Below are positions 23,462-31,275 of a stretch of DNA of 64,000 bases, in pieces. Source of the stretch: Pseudisothecium myosuroides. Its lineage: Eukaryota; Streptophyta; Bryopsida; Hypnales; Lembophyllaceae. Below the pieces are notes generated by a model. It was given only the letters and a program-made list of their open reading frames with translations. It made no database searches and was not told the DNA's origin. Where the stretch lies: the NCBI GenBank assembly GCA_951799445.1, contig CATOGU010000154.1:1-64000 (forward strand), given 5' to 3'. Numbering within the stretch: position 1 is the stretch's first letter; each line of letters begins with the position of its first letter. Made by a program: the position numbers and the translations under genes.

Positions 23462-24135
23462 GACGAGGAGACCAGCAGCCTCACGTGGAGCGCGGGGTGA
23501 TCGGAACCCCGGGGGTCGGTCCAGTCGGCTTTGACGACCTCGACCCGGAGTCCGGGCGGGGCCCAGAACCCGAACGCGTCGTCGTGGTGCTCGGTGATCC
23601 CCAGCCGGGTGAGGGGTTTCGGCACGTAGGTGCCGTGAGCGTTGACGTCACCGGAGAAGACGACCAGGTGGTCGGTCTCGGTGAGGTGCTTGGCGAGCAC
23701 CTCGTTGAGGTCGCTGTGCTGGGTCCACAGGTGCTCGACCTGCCTGTGCAGTGCGTACGGGTCCCGATCGGACTGACGGTTGACCATGTGCGGGAGCATC
23801 AGCGCGATCTTGTGCCGCCCCCCGAGGATCTTGTCCCGGCCGACGACCGTGCCCCTCTGGGGGGAGCGTCCCGCGATCGGACGCCCGGCCTTGTGGGTGT
23901 TGAACTTCATGTTCGGGAAGGTGCGCGGGTCGTAGTCGAGGGCGAGACCCTTCACCGAGATGGGCCGGTAGCGACGAGTCCCCAGCATCTTCGGCTTGCC
24001 CCTGACGGACGCCTCGCAGATGAACGCGGCGTCGTAGGGTCCGGTCTCCGGCGACTGGCAACCCTCTCGGGGCCTGCCGGGCTCTCCGCCCTGGTTGTGC
24101 TCCACGAAGTCGAAGAACTGCTCCTGCTTGGTCAT
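23458..24135 (-). CDS. endonuclease/exonuclease/phosphatase-like protein, 225 aa
   Basis: ATG at 24135 behind GAGAGG. EEP-type motifs are visible: a Glu strand (DAAFICEAS), LVVFSGDVNAHG (GDxN) and RGSDHPALHVRLLV (SDHP). The first strand of the family (usually MTWN) is missing, so it is short at the N-terminus. It may be an active DNase or phosphodiesterase, or a degraded one. Upstream is a Cys-rich gene. Confidence 0.7.
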   Translation of the reverse strand: MTKQEQFFDFVEHNQGGEPGRPREGCQSPETGPYDAAFICEASVRGKPKMLGTRRYRPISVKGLALDYDPRTFPNMKFNTHKAGRPIAGRSPQRGTVVGRDKILGGRHKIALMLPHMVNRQSDRDPYALHRQVEHLWTQHSDLNEVLAKHLTETDHLVVFSGDVNAHGTYVPKPLTRLGITEHHDDAFGFWAPPGLRVEVVKADWTDPRGSDHPALHVRLLVSSS

Positions 24136-24182
24136 CTCGTGCCTCTCGTCGTCTCCAGCGGTCAACTGACGCCCACCGGACG

Positions 24183-24500
24183 TCAGGGTTGATCTTCGTG
24201 CATCACGCAGCCGAAGTCAGCCTGCGTGTACAAGTCGGCCCGGTAGCAACTCGCGTCCATCGTGACGGCGAGGGGCAGGTCACCGGATCGGACCTGATCC
24301 GGAGTGACCTCGGTGAGGTCGATGGCGCAGCACATGCCGTAGATCTGAGAGACCCTGATCTCCAGATCCTCGACGTCGGTCTGCTCGTGATCCCACATGA
24401 TCGTCAACGGACCCCCGAAACCCACGATGTCTCTCGGCTGTCTCCAGTGCCTGCACGTCGAGCAGGGCCCGACCAGTCGGGCGCTCGCCCGTTTCCTCAC
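24183..24500 (-). CDS. Cys-rich protein, 105 aa
   Basis: GTG at 24500 overlaps the small upstream ORF stop (GTGA). CSTCRHW near 13-19, then CC, SCY and FGCVMH give six further ligands. Probably a zinc-binding fold with the N- and C-terminal parts joined. Unknown role. Confidence 0.65.
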   Translation of the reverse strand: MRKRASARLVGPCSTCRHWRQPRDIVGFGGPLTIMWDHEQTDVEDLEIRVSQIYGMCCAIDLTEVTPDQVRSGDLPLAVTMDASCYRADLYTQADFGCVMHEDQP

Positions 24501-24607
24501 CACGAGGTCACCAGGCGGGCCGCAAGGACGCGTACCCGGGCGGTCAGGCAGACGACCTCACCCGCGACGTCCAGCAGGGCCTCCACGGGCCCGTAGCGGC
24601 GCCTCAT
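24497..24607 (-). CDS. short protein, 36 aa
   Basis: ATG at 24607 overlaps the upstream TGA (ATGA) and its TGA overlaps the next GTG. Amphipathic helix with Arg/Val/Leu pattern. Coupling at both ends is the main support. Confidence 0.5.
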   Translation of the reverse strand: MRRRYGPVEALLDVAGEVVCLTARVRVLAARLVTSW

Positions 24608-25356
24608 CGGCCCACCCGCACCATGCGCTCGTAGAGGTCGATGGCGCTGTCTTGCAGTGCATCGACGGTGGGTTGCAGGGCGTCGCTGAAGGTGCCCCTG
24701 GCGGCGATCCTGGCGGCATACCTAGCGGTGTTGGCGGCGGCCCAGGTGGCGTTCTTGGCGGTACCCCTGGCGACGGCGCCGACGACAGCATCGACAGCAT
24801 CGACGCTGGCGAAGGCGACGGCGACAGCATCGACAGCCCAAGGGGTGGTGTCTCTAGCGTCAGCGGTAGTAGCGGTAACCCAGGCAACTTCCGTTGACGC
24901 TCGGGCCGTCCGGAGGACCGGCACCGCGGCCTCGACGTCATCCCACGTGGACCGACGCGACAACGTCTCCAACGACGCCGCCTCGGACTCCAACCCGGCC
25001 CGCCGCAGCAACGTGGGCGTGCAGACCCGGATGATCCAATCGGCGGCCATCAGGCCACGCTCCTGGTCGTGGCCGTCGTCTGCGGTGCCGACGATCTCGG
25101 TAGCCAGCGGGAGGAGGCGCTGACGCCTCACCGAATCGAGCGCGTCGTTCAGGGAGCGCCCGAACTTACCGAGTACGCGGGATGCGCATTCGGGGTGGGC
25201 GGTGTGCGGCTCCCCCGCGACGTAGGCCACCGCCTCCAGCAGGCAGAACTCGTCCTCACTCGCGACGTGCCCGCCGTGAGCGAGCCCCTTCTCTGGCAGG
25301 CTCCTCGCCCGCTCGATGATGACGAACGGACCACTGACAGGCTCGACCCGGCTCAC
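24604..25356 (-). CDS. Ala-repeat helical protein, 250 aa
   Basis: GTG at 25356 (GTGA overlap). N-terminal domain EFCLLEAVAYVAGEPHTAHPECAS and MAADWIIRVCTPTLLRRAGL, then an Ala-rich repetitive stretch (AVDAVAVAF...DAVVGAVARGT...AARIAARG) and the end LQPTVDALQDSAIDLYERM. I recognise this as a widespread actinobacterial/phage family of unknown function with a variable number of Ala-rich helices. Confidence 0.8.
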   Translation of the reverse strand: MSRVEPVSGPFVIIERARSLPEKGLAHGGHVASEDEFCLLEAVAYVAGEPHTAHPECASRVLGKFGRSLNDALDSVRRQRLLPLATEIVGTADDGHDQERGLMAADWIIRVCTPTLLRRAGLESEAASLETLSRRSTWDDVEAAVPVLRTARASTEVAWVTATTADARDTTPWAVDAVAVAFASVDAVDAVVGAVARGTAKNATWAAANTARYAARIAARGTFSDALQPTVDALQDSAIDLYERMVRVGR

Positions 25357-25658
25357 GCGCCGAACTTCTCTCGCACGTAGTCGACACGAGCGACGGGCGC
25401 GGGGTAGCCGCCCTTGACCTGGTAGCCGTCCGGATACCCGTAGCGGCGCCTCTTCACCCTCAGGTCGGGCAGGGAGTAGGTGGTCTTGACACTGGTCTTG
25501 CAGTGTTCGCACTCCACCTCACGCACGAACTCGACCGGAGTCTTCCCCTCGCCCTGCCTGTCGAGTCGGTCGGTCACGAACCTGGGCTCGTGACGGAACG
25601 CGCGACAGACGAGGTACTCGAACGGAACCTCGTCGGGACTGGTGGACCTCTTGCTCAT
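25353..25658 (-). CDS. hypothetical zinc-binding protein, 101 aa
   Basis: ATG at 25658 behind a leader variant CCCGCCAAGGAGATGGAACG. CRAFRH and CEHC give a likely four-ligand zinc site; the C-terminus is Lys/Arg/Tyr-rich (RVKRRRYGYPDGYQVKGGY). First gene of its operon. Possibly nucleic-acid binding. Confidence 0.75.
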   Translation of the reverse strand: MSKRSTSPDEVPFEYLVCRAFRHEPRFVTDRLDRQGEGKTPVEFVREVECEHCKTSVKTTYSLPDLRVKRRRYGYPDGYQVKGGYPAPVARVDYVREKFGA

Positions 25659-25695
25659 CGTTCCATCTCCTTGGCGGGATCTTGGTGGGATCACC

Positions 25696-25727
25696 CTATC
25701 AGGAAACCCCGTTATCAGGTACGTCAA
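25696..25727 (-). promoter_or_regulatory. palindromic promoter element P8
   Basis: Minus strand TTGACG, then CTGATAACGGGGTTTCCTGATAG. Both palindrome arms resemble TGATA, and the spacing to the second TGATAG is 20 bp. Overlaps the 3' end of the gene at 25724. Confidence 0.6.
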
Positions 25728-26212
25728 CCGCGACAGTCGGGCAGGTGGTCGGGTTCGGTGCCGGTGCAGCAGGGCTGGTAACCGAGGGCCCTGTGCTCGG
25801 GCATGCCGGACCGGACCATCTCCTCCACGCCAGCCACCCATCGGGTCCAGGGCGACTGCCCGTCGAAGACCGACAGGCTGACCCACGCACCCGGATCCCC
25901 GTCGACTCGATGTGGTAGTCCCTTCAGCAGCGGGGAGGACGTCTCGATCAGGCTCGGGTGGATCCAGAGGTACGCGTAGCCGGAGGACCGCACGCGGGTC
26001 AGGCTCACGCGTACCCGACCACCTGTCCTGTCGTACGCGAGGTAGACCCCGGTCGTGACGTTCGTGCGCTCCTCGCGTGCCCGACCCCGGTGTCTGGGCT
26101 CATACGCCCTGTACCTCAGCATCGGTCCGGTCAGCAGGCGTTGGGGGTGGCGTGGGTGGTGTCCAGCCCGTGGTGTCGGGGAGTCCCCCTGCTGCTCTGG
26201 TGAAGTACCCAC
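25724..26212 (-). CDS. hypothetical protein, 162 aa
   Basis: GTG at 26212 placed eight bases after GGAGG; a GTG five codons earlier and an ATG at 26122 are alternatives. The first 50 residues are low-complexity and may be untranslated. The rest (GVYLAYDRTGGRVRVSLTRV, YAYLWIHPSLIE, WVSLSVFDGQ) is beta-rich; the C-terminus has CC and a final C. Unknown. Confidence 0.6.
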   Translation of the reverse strand: MGTSPEQQGDSPTPRAGHHPRHPQRLLTGPMLRYRAYEPRHRGRAREERTNVTTGVYLAYDRTGGRVRVSLTRVRSSGYAYLWIHPSLIETSSPLLKGLPHRVDGDPGAWVSLSVFDGQSPWTRWVAGVEEMVRSGMPEHRALGYQPCCTGTEPDHLPDCRG

Positions 26213-26262
26213 CCGATCTACCTCCACGTCTTCAGTGCCTCGTGACTACTCCAGCAGATGTT

Positions 26263-26292
26263 ATCAGAGGTCTCTGATAACGAACCTACACG
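26263..26292 (-). promoter_or_regulatory. palindromic element P9 with perfect inverted repeat
   Basis: TTATCAGAG-GT-CTCTGATAA is a perfect 9-bp inverted repeat; a weak -35 (GTAGGT) lies 17 bp upstream of TGATAA. The best evidence that the shared element is a dyad operator. Confidence 0.6.
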
Positions 26293-26323
26293 CCGACCGG
26301 GACGTCCTACCCCTGGTCGGGCT

Positions 26324-26611
26324 TCAGGGGCAGGACTCCACGTCTCGAACGGAGTCGAGGTCCACCATGGGGTGGTGCTCGTCCACCACGGTGGTCGTCA
26401 CCCTGTCGCCCAGCAGCACCAGCGAGCGGCACGAGTGACACCTCAGCACCCAGGCGTCGTAGGAGTCCAGGTGACCCTCCGCCCCGCACGCCGGACACTC
26501 GAAGTCGATGCAGGCGTCGGTGCCGTGCCAGTTGATCAGGGCCTCCCCAGGTCCGTCGATGGGTGCCTCGGGGAAGCCCGCCTTGCGCCAGGGTCCAGAA
26601 CCGGAACTCAC
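26324..26611 (-). CDS. zinc-ribbon protein, 95 aa
   Basis: GTG at 26611 overlaps the upstream TGA (GTGA). CPACG near 44-48 and CHSC near 63-66 form a zinc ribbon; a beta-rich acidic tail follows. Function unknown. Confidence 0.7.
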   Translation of the reverse strand: MSSGSGPWRKAGFPEAPIDGPGEALINWHGTDACIDFECPACGAEGHLDSYDAWVLRCHSCRSLVLLGDRVTTTVVDEHHPMVDLDSVRDVESCP

Positions 26612-27079
26612 TCCTCGACCCCCTGGCTGAGGACGGTCACGGTCGCGATCCGGTTGTAGTCGGAGCCGGACCGGAGCAACGATGCCAGGGGGAGATCCAC
26701 GCGGTACCACTGCGGGTACGTGGATCTGACCCTCACCCACCGATTCTCCTCCGAGTCGAGCACGACCGCGCCGATTCCGGTGGGCTCCTCGGGCTTGGAT
26801 GGCCGGAGCATGTGCCGGACGGCCTCCGCCATGTCGGTCGGCGGGGACGCGGCCTGGCTCGTCCCCGCCGACCAGGACGTCGTAGATGCCGGACAGGCGC
26901 TCCATCTGGAGGTCAGACCCGGGGTCGAGCACCAGCACCCGACGCGCGGCGGTCCCGCTTCCCACCTTTCTTTTGAGTCCGTTTATGAGGTACCAGTAAT
27001 GGCCATGCTTCTGGGCTAGGAACTCCTGCCAGTCAGTATCGGTGACGAACGCGAACTCCTGATCGGGATCGACGGTCAT
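26608..27079 (-). CDS. hypothetical protein, about 156 aa, frameshifted
   Basis: ATG at 27079 behind AGGAGC. The N-terminal part (FAFVTDTDWQEFLAQKHGHY, GSGTAARRVLVLDPG, IYDVLVG) continues in another frame (SPPTDMAEAVRHMLRPSKPE, then NRWVRVRS) after a G4 run (plus 26863-26866). With one base dropped the length is a whole number of codons and the stop overlaps the next GTG. Confidence 0.6.
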
Positions 27080-27202
27080 GTTCCTGCTCCTCTCAGCGCG
27101 GCCCTCAGGGTCGCGGTAGATCGACCGACCTGCGTCGGATCGTTGTAGTTGCGGGTAAGCCCGCTCTTGGACGGCGCCTTTGCCCACGGGGAGGGGGCTC
27201 AC
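27076..27202 (-). CDS. short protein, about 41 aa, frameshifted
   Basis: GTG at 27202 overlaps the upstream stop (GTGA); the TGA overlaps the 27079 ATG. A +1 in C5 (plus G5, 27193-27197) separates the first five codons from a plausible tail (SKSGLTRNYNDPTQVGRS). Supported mainly by the perfect overlaps. Confidence 0.5.
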
Positions 27203-27538
27203 CTCTTCGCCTCGAACCAGCCGCAGGTTTCCTCTTCGACCCACGTGTTGCCGCAGCCGTCGTCGTGAGGGTCTGCGTGGTCTAGGTGTCTGGAGCACAT
27301 GACCATGGACGACGACGAGGAGCACCAGCCATTGGTCATCGCGCGACAAGTCTCGACCCCAGGAGGCATCTCGTCGGTGGTGGTCACGTGAGCGTTGCGG
27401 ACGAGGCCGACGTAGTGCCCGTTGTGACTCTCGAACTGAACGCTGCTCTCCCCGCGGATCACGTCGGGACACAGCATCTGGGCCCACACCCGCACCCCAG
27501 TCGCCCCGCCGGGCCGTGGTCTCGTCGTCGTCGCTCAC
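27199..27538 (-). CDS. hypothetical Cys/His protein, about 112 aa, frameshifted
   Basis: GTG at 27538 overlaps the upstream TGA (GTGA). A +1 at G4 (plus 27495-27498) lies after residue 14; then come RVWAQMLCPDV, HVTTTDEMPPGVETC, WCSSSSSMVMCSRHLDH and CGNTW...TCGWF. Seven cysteines and four histidines suggest structural zinc. Unknown. Confidence 0.6.
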
Positions 27539-27726
27539 GTCAGACCCGCCAGGGACAGGGCCGCGTACGCCGCCGAGAAGAGGAACCACCAGCCGACGCT
27601 GATGGCGAAGAGCCAGAGGGTCACCGACAGGCCGACCTCGCGACCACCGAAGAAGAACGCCAGCACGCACAGGCACGCCGTCACCAGCACCTCCACGCCG
27701 AGCACGTGGGCGATCACGAGCACCAC
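27535..27726 (-). CDS. membrane protein, two TM segments, 63 aa
   Basis: GTG at 27726, or GTG at 27717, which would overlap a preceding TGA. Hydrophobic VLVIAHVLGVEVLVTACLCVLAFFF and LWLFAISVGWWFLFSAAYAAL. Holin-like size and topology, but no endolysin nearby, so the role is open. Confidence 0.65.
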   Translation of the reverse strand: MVLVIAHVLGVEVLVTACLCVLAFFFGGREVGLSVTLWLFAISVGWWFLFSAAYAALSLAGLT

Positions 27727-27775
27727 CCGATCGCCGGACAGGACAAGAAGACGCCGTGGGGCGCCGGGCTCCTCC

Positions 27776-27949
27776 TCATGATGAGTCTCCTCGGGCTAGT
27801 CGGATCTGGCTCTGGGCGATCGGCTCGGCGAGCGGGTAGGCACCGCGGCAGGAGGCCAGGGAACCGTGACCGAGAACGCGACTCGCCTGCCACACCTCCC
27901 AACGGTGGTGACTGGTCGAGTAGAGGATGACGGTCGGCGCCCTACGCAT
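27776..27949 (-). CDS. hypothetical protein, 57 aa
   Basis: ATG at 27949 overlaps the upstream TGA (TGATG). Beta start (APTVILYSTSHHRWEVW) then a helical end. No motif. A 21-aa ORF follows at 27714-27779 with ATGA coupling but is too short to call. Confidence 0.55.
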   Translation of the reverse strand: MRRAPTVILYSTSHHRWEVWQASRVLGHGSLASCRGAYPLAEPIAQSQIRLARGDSS

Positions 27950-28200
27950 CACGACGTCTTCTCCCACTCAGCCACCCGCCACTCAACCACCCGCAGCGCC
28001 ATCAGGTCGCAGGCGGCGAGGTACTCGGCCCGGTACCGGTCGACGTCGTCCTGACGCCAGCCGTGGTCATCACCGCTGACCCGGGCCCGCAACTCCTCCA
28101 CGGTGCCCCGCCAACAGCCAGCGATGATCTCGTGTCCCATCACGGTGTGCGCGCACGTGATGGTGCGTCCCTCGGAACCGATGGGGCCGATCATGAGCAT
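27949..28200 (-). CDS. hypothetical protein, 83 aa
   Basis: ATG at 28200, three bases after the upstream stop. RTITCAHTVMGHEIIAGCWRGTVEELRARV and YLAACDLMALRVVEWR resemble small actinophage proteins with a (C/H)GCWRGT motif. Cys/His pairs might bind metal. Unknown. Confidence 0.65.
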   Translation of the reverse strand: MLMIGPIGSEGRTITCAHTVMGHEIIAGCWRGTVEELRARVSGDDHGWRQDDVDRYRAEYLAACDLMALRVVEWRVAEWEKTS

Positions 28201-28203
28201 GTG

Positions 28204-28756
28204 TCAAATCTCTGACACCCGAGCGTCGCCGGACACCCAAGCGTCGCCGGACACCCAAGCCTCGCCGTACACCCGAGCGTTGCCGAACACCCGAGCGGCG
28301 CCGTGCACCCGAGCGTCGCCGTACACCCAAGCCTCGCCGTACACCCGAGCGTTGCCGAACACCCGAGCGTCGCCGGACACCTGAGCGTTGCCGTACACCC
28401 AAGCCTCGCCGTACACCCGAGCGTTGCCGTACACCTGAGCGTCGCCGGACACCTGAGCGTTGCCGAACACCCGAGCGTCGCCGAACACCTGAGCGTCGCC
28501 GGACACCCGAGCGTCGCCGAACACCCAAGAAGTGTCGGACTGATTCAGGTTCGCCTCGCTATTCAACCACCCGCCCAGGTCACCAGCCCTGACGTTGAGT
28601 CGAATGTCGCGCAGGGCCCTGATGCGGTGCAGGCCCGTGTCGGGATCAGCGGGCAGGAGTTCGTACTTCTCGGGCGTCGTGATCTTGGGTGCGCTACCCA
28701 CCGTACTCACGACCGATCTCCCGGAGCAGGGGCACGTTGACGACCCTGGTGATCAT
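28204..28756 (-). CDS. YdcK-like beta-solenoid repeat protein, about 183 aa, frameshifted
   Basis: Start chosen at ATG 28756 behind the shared leader AGAGGTAGAACTATG; a +1 in G3 (plus 28697-28699) joins the first 20 codons to the main frame, which otherwise opens at a GTG at 28710. Residues about 65-180 are six-residue repeats of the form [VFY]-x-G-[DN]-A-[RQW], more than 15 turns, matching left-handed beta-solenoids of the YdcK type. The N-terminal domain (YELLPADPDTGLHRIRALRD, DLGGWL) is the usual cap. Role unknown; such solenoids often act as binding or DNA-mimic surfaces. Confidence 0.75.
28210..28530. repeat. 18-bp tandem repeat array coding for the solenoid
   Basis: Units of GCGTCGCCGGACACCCGA type on the plus strand repeat with substitutions. 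Length is always a multiple of 18, so the reading frame is kept. Coding repeat, not CRISPR. Confidence 0.9.
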
Positions 28757-29061
28757 AGTTCTACCTCTTTCGGTTGGATGGTTCCGGACGAGGAGGGCTG
28801 GGGCCAGTTCGTGCCTCCACCTCGGTGGTTCTTCGAGTGCAGCACGTTCTGGGAGCACCTGACGTAGAGATCGTCACCGAGGTGGTGGAGGGAGTCGCAC
28901 TGCTCCGAGGATGACTCGTCGTCGGCGGACCGTCGGGTGCTCGGGTCCAGAGCATCGGCCAGCCGCTCCAGAGCCCTGACCTGACGATGCCACAGCGCCA
29001 CCTCCGAAGGTGGTCGGCCGGGGATGCCCTGCCCCAACCACACTGCGAACCCGTCGGCCAT
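28753..29061 (-). CDS. hypothetical protein, 102 aa
   Basis: ATG at 29061 behind GAGAGG. FAVWLGQGIPGRPPSEVALW, then a charged helix (RQVRALERLADALD) and CDSLHHLGDDLYVRCSQN. Its TGA overlaps the solenoid start (ATGA). Unknown. Confidence 0.7.
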   Translation of the reverse strand: MADGFAVWLGQGIPGRPPSEVALWHRQVRALERLADALDPSTRRSADDESSSEQCDSLHHLGDDLYVRCSQNVLHSKNHRGGGTNWPQPSSSGTIQPKEVEL

Positions 29062-29065
29062 CTCG

Positions 29066-30091
29066 CTACCTCTCAAGTGAATACACCTTCTCGGTCTGGA
29101 TCCAGGGCAGGTCGTCTCGGTGCGCGTTCTTCGCGTACGGACTGATCCAGGTTCGAGCCCGGAACACCCCGGGCTCAACCTCCACGGCGGAGCGGTGCTG
29201 CGGACCACAGGCCACCCACCTCCAGTGGCCCCTGACGATGAAGCGGTGGCTCCACTCGACCAGTGACTCACCCTGTCGACGCTCACCGGCCTCGCGGCGG
29301 AGTCGGACGACGGTGACCTCGCCGGGCAGGCGGGCCTTCTTGGCCCTGCGACTCGCGGGTCGGTCCGTCCCCTCGACTTCGACCCTGGCGATCGTCTGGC
29401 CCATCATCAGCCAGAGGGCGTGCAGGTAGCGCTGGATGTTGGATCCGGAAGAGGGTTCGTAACCCTCGGCGAGCAGGTTGGCCTTCGCCTCGTCGCTGGG
29501 GACCAGCAGGGCGGGTCCGAGGCGCTGCTCGTTGGCGAACCCGTTGAACCCGACGGAGGCCCACCGGCCCATGACGTGGTCGTAGCGATCCAGGAAGTCA
29601 GGGGCGGCCTGCTTCTGTCGCATGGCGGCCCGGTTGATCACCTCCACCTCGTCGGGGTGGCGATGGGTGTCGTTGAACGTGAAGCAGCCGACGCCGGGCT
29701 CCCCGTCCACCTTGAGCCCACACCAGATCAGGAAGTGGACCAGCATCGTCCTCCCCCGCTGGTCAGTCACCGGCAGCGGACGGTCGAACGAGACGAACCC
29801 GGCAGGGGTGGGGGCCAGGCTGCGGTGGAAGCGGTCGAGTTCGTCAAGACCGTCGGCCGCGTGCTGCACCAGCACCGACATGTCCTCGGTGACCCTGTAG
29901 CACTCCGCCACCCGCAGGCAGTCCCTCGTGATGTCGTTGAATGACGTGATGCCCTCCGCCACCGAGGTGTGGCCGCCGGAACGGCCGAACTCGGCGTATT
30001 GGAAGCCGTCCATGACCTTCCGAAACTGAGGGTTGAACTGGACCCTGTCGTGGAGATCGTTGCGGGCGTCGAGGACCTGCCCCGGCGTCAT
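29066..30091 (-). CDS. conserved actinophage-type protein, 341 aa
   Basis: ATG at 30091 (TGATG). The shared leader ends at an ATG at 30120 that opens only nine codons in another frame; a single-base change would join them, so the true start may be 30120. Long helical N-terminal region; the C-terminal block VEWSHRFIVRGHWRWVACGP and RARTWISPYAKN, TEKVYSLER is a signature I have seen in many actinobacterial phage proteins of unknown role. Confidence 0.7.
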   Translation of the reverse strand: MTPGQVLDARNDLHDRVQFNPQFRKVMDGFQYAEFGRSGGHTSVAEGITSFNDITRDCLRVAECYRVTEDMSVLVQHAADGLDELDRFHRSLAPTPAGFVSFDRPLPVTDQRGRTMLVHFLIWCGLKVDGEPGVGCFTFNDTHRHPDEVEVINRAAMRQKQAAPDFLDRYDHVMGRWASVGFNGFANEQRLGPALLVPSDEAKANLLAEGYEPSSGSNIQRYLHALWLMMGQTIARVEVEGTDRPASRRAKKARLPGEVTVVRLRREAGERRQGESLVEWSHRFIVRGHWRWVACGPQHRSAVEVEPGVFRARTWISPYAKNAHRDDLPWIQTEKVYSLER

Positions 30092-30173
30092 CACGAGGAC
30101 CTCGCGAGGTCATTTTTCATAGTTCTATCTCCTTGGCGGGATGTCAGCCGCCCGTCGGGCTGGCGATCTGATC

Positions 30174-30201
30174 TTATCAAGGATGACCGCTAGAATCAAT
30201 C
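30174..30201 (-). promoter_or_regulatory. palindromic promoter element P10
   Basis: Minus strand ATTCTAGCGGTCATCCTTGATAAGAT. Palindrome and -10 are good, -35 is poor. Overlaps the 3' end of the DUF2786 gene. Confidence 0.55.
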
Positions 30202-31275
30202 CACCACCCTCTCGTCTCCGTAGGTGGCCCGGTCGGCAGCCTCCTGACCCGCCTGGTGAGCGCGGTTGCTGTGCTGGGAGACCTCCGCCCCTCCGTAGCC
30301 CTTGCCCCTCTTGGAGACGCGGACCATCATCTGGGTCTCGTACCGATCCTCGATCTCCTCACGCTTGTTGAGCAGCACCAGACCCGTCTCGGTGGAGCCC
30401 AGGTCCTTGACGTCGGCCCCGGCCTGCTTCATCGCGTCGAGTCTGGCCCTGCGCATCCGGGCTGCGACCCGGTTGATGAAGCCGAGGTAGAAGTTGGCCC
30501 TCCAGTGCCTGGCGTCCACGCTGGAGACCCTCTTGTCCGCGAAGACCACACGACCGGCGTAGTCGGTGACTGTGACCTCCCTGGATGAGGGTGGCATGTG
30601 GGGTCGGATGTCACGGTAGGAGTTGGCGCTCTGGACTCGCAGTCCCTCGGGCACCGCGTCGCTATCCGGGTCGAGCCCGTACGAACTCATGGCCCACCTG
30701 AAGTCGTCCTCCTCCACGTACCAGCGCCCGGACCTGACGTCCCAACCACCCCAGTCCCTGTCGGCGTAGGGGATGGGCTCACGCCGTGTCACGGGCAGGC
30801 GCTTGACGACCTTGTGGTCCTCGCGAACGATCGCGCTGTCCGCCTCGGAGACCATCTGGGCGCTGAGCATGCTGTACATCCGACCGACCAACTCGTGGTC
30901 GCTGGGGTAGCCCATCATCCACACGTGAGTCCTGCTGTGCGAGATCAGGGGCTTCATGTCGAACGCCCGACCGACCGCCAGCAGCAGGTCCACGAAGTGG
31001 GCGTTCTGCTTGGCCTTGCCGTACTCGCCGACCTTGTAGTCACGCTCCTCGGGCTCCTCGACGCGCTCCTTGTCGTATGCCTTCGAGCGGGCCAGTGCGA
31101 GGTCGATCGAGTGGGCCTGGGCGAGGGCCATGGCCTTGTCCATGAACGCCTCGCGCTCGGGGCTGCCCTCCTCGGCGCCCTCGGCCTGTCGGATCAACTT
31201 CCCGATCCGCTCGGCCATCTTCTCGCTGGTGGGTACGCGGTCTGCCTTGGCGATCCGCGTGCTCTCCTCGGTCAT
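30196..31275 (-). CDS. DUF2786-containing protein, 359 aa
   Basis: ATG at 31275 overlaps the upstream TGA (ATGA). Residues about 20-65 (MAERIGKLIRQAEGAEEGSP, EREAFMDKAMALAQAHSIDL) are a DUF2786 domain, common in actinobacterial phages and mobile elements. A long mixed domain follows and a basic C-terminus (RVSKRGKGYGGAE). No enzymatic motif recognised. Confidence 0.8.
   Translation of the reverse strand: MTEESTRIAKADRVPTSEKMAERIGKLIRQAEGAEEGSPEREAFMDKAMALAQAHSIDLALARSKAYDKERVEEPEERDYKVGEYGKAKQNAHFVDLLLAVGRAFDMKPLISHSRTHVWMMGYPSDHELVGRMYSMLSAQMVSEADSAIVREDHKVVKRLPVTRREPIPYADRDWGGWDVRSGRWYVEEDDFRWAMSSYGLDPDSDAVPEGLRVQSANSYRDIRPHMPPSSREVTVTDYAGRVVFADKRVSSVDARHWRANFYLGFINRVAARMRRARLDAMKQAGADVKDLGSTETGLVLLNKREEIEDRYETQMMVRVSKRGKGYGGAEVSQHSNRAHQAGQEAADRATYGDERVVD

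Noticed and set aside
26324..27676. A 450-aa open frame
   Set aside because: It strings together pieces of several small genes, with shadow segments between them.
19407..27726. Holin call for the small TM proteins at 19407 and 27535
   Set aside because: Size and topology fit, but no endolysin or lysis cassette is adjacent.
27714..27779. 21-codon ORF before the membrane gene
   Set aside because: Length and sequence give no support beyond an ATGA overlap; listed only in the neighbour's entry.
28210..28530. Possible CRISPR array or DNA satellite of 18-bp units
   Set aside because: No spacers; repeats are contiguous, in frame, and encode a hexapeptide beta-solenoid.
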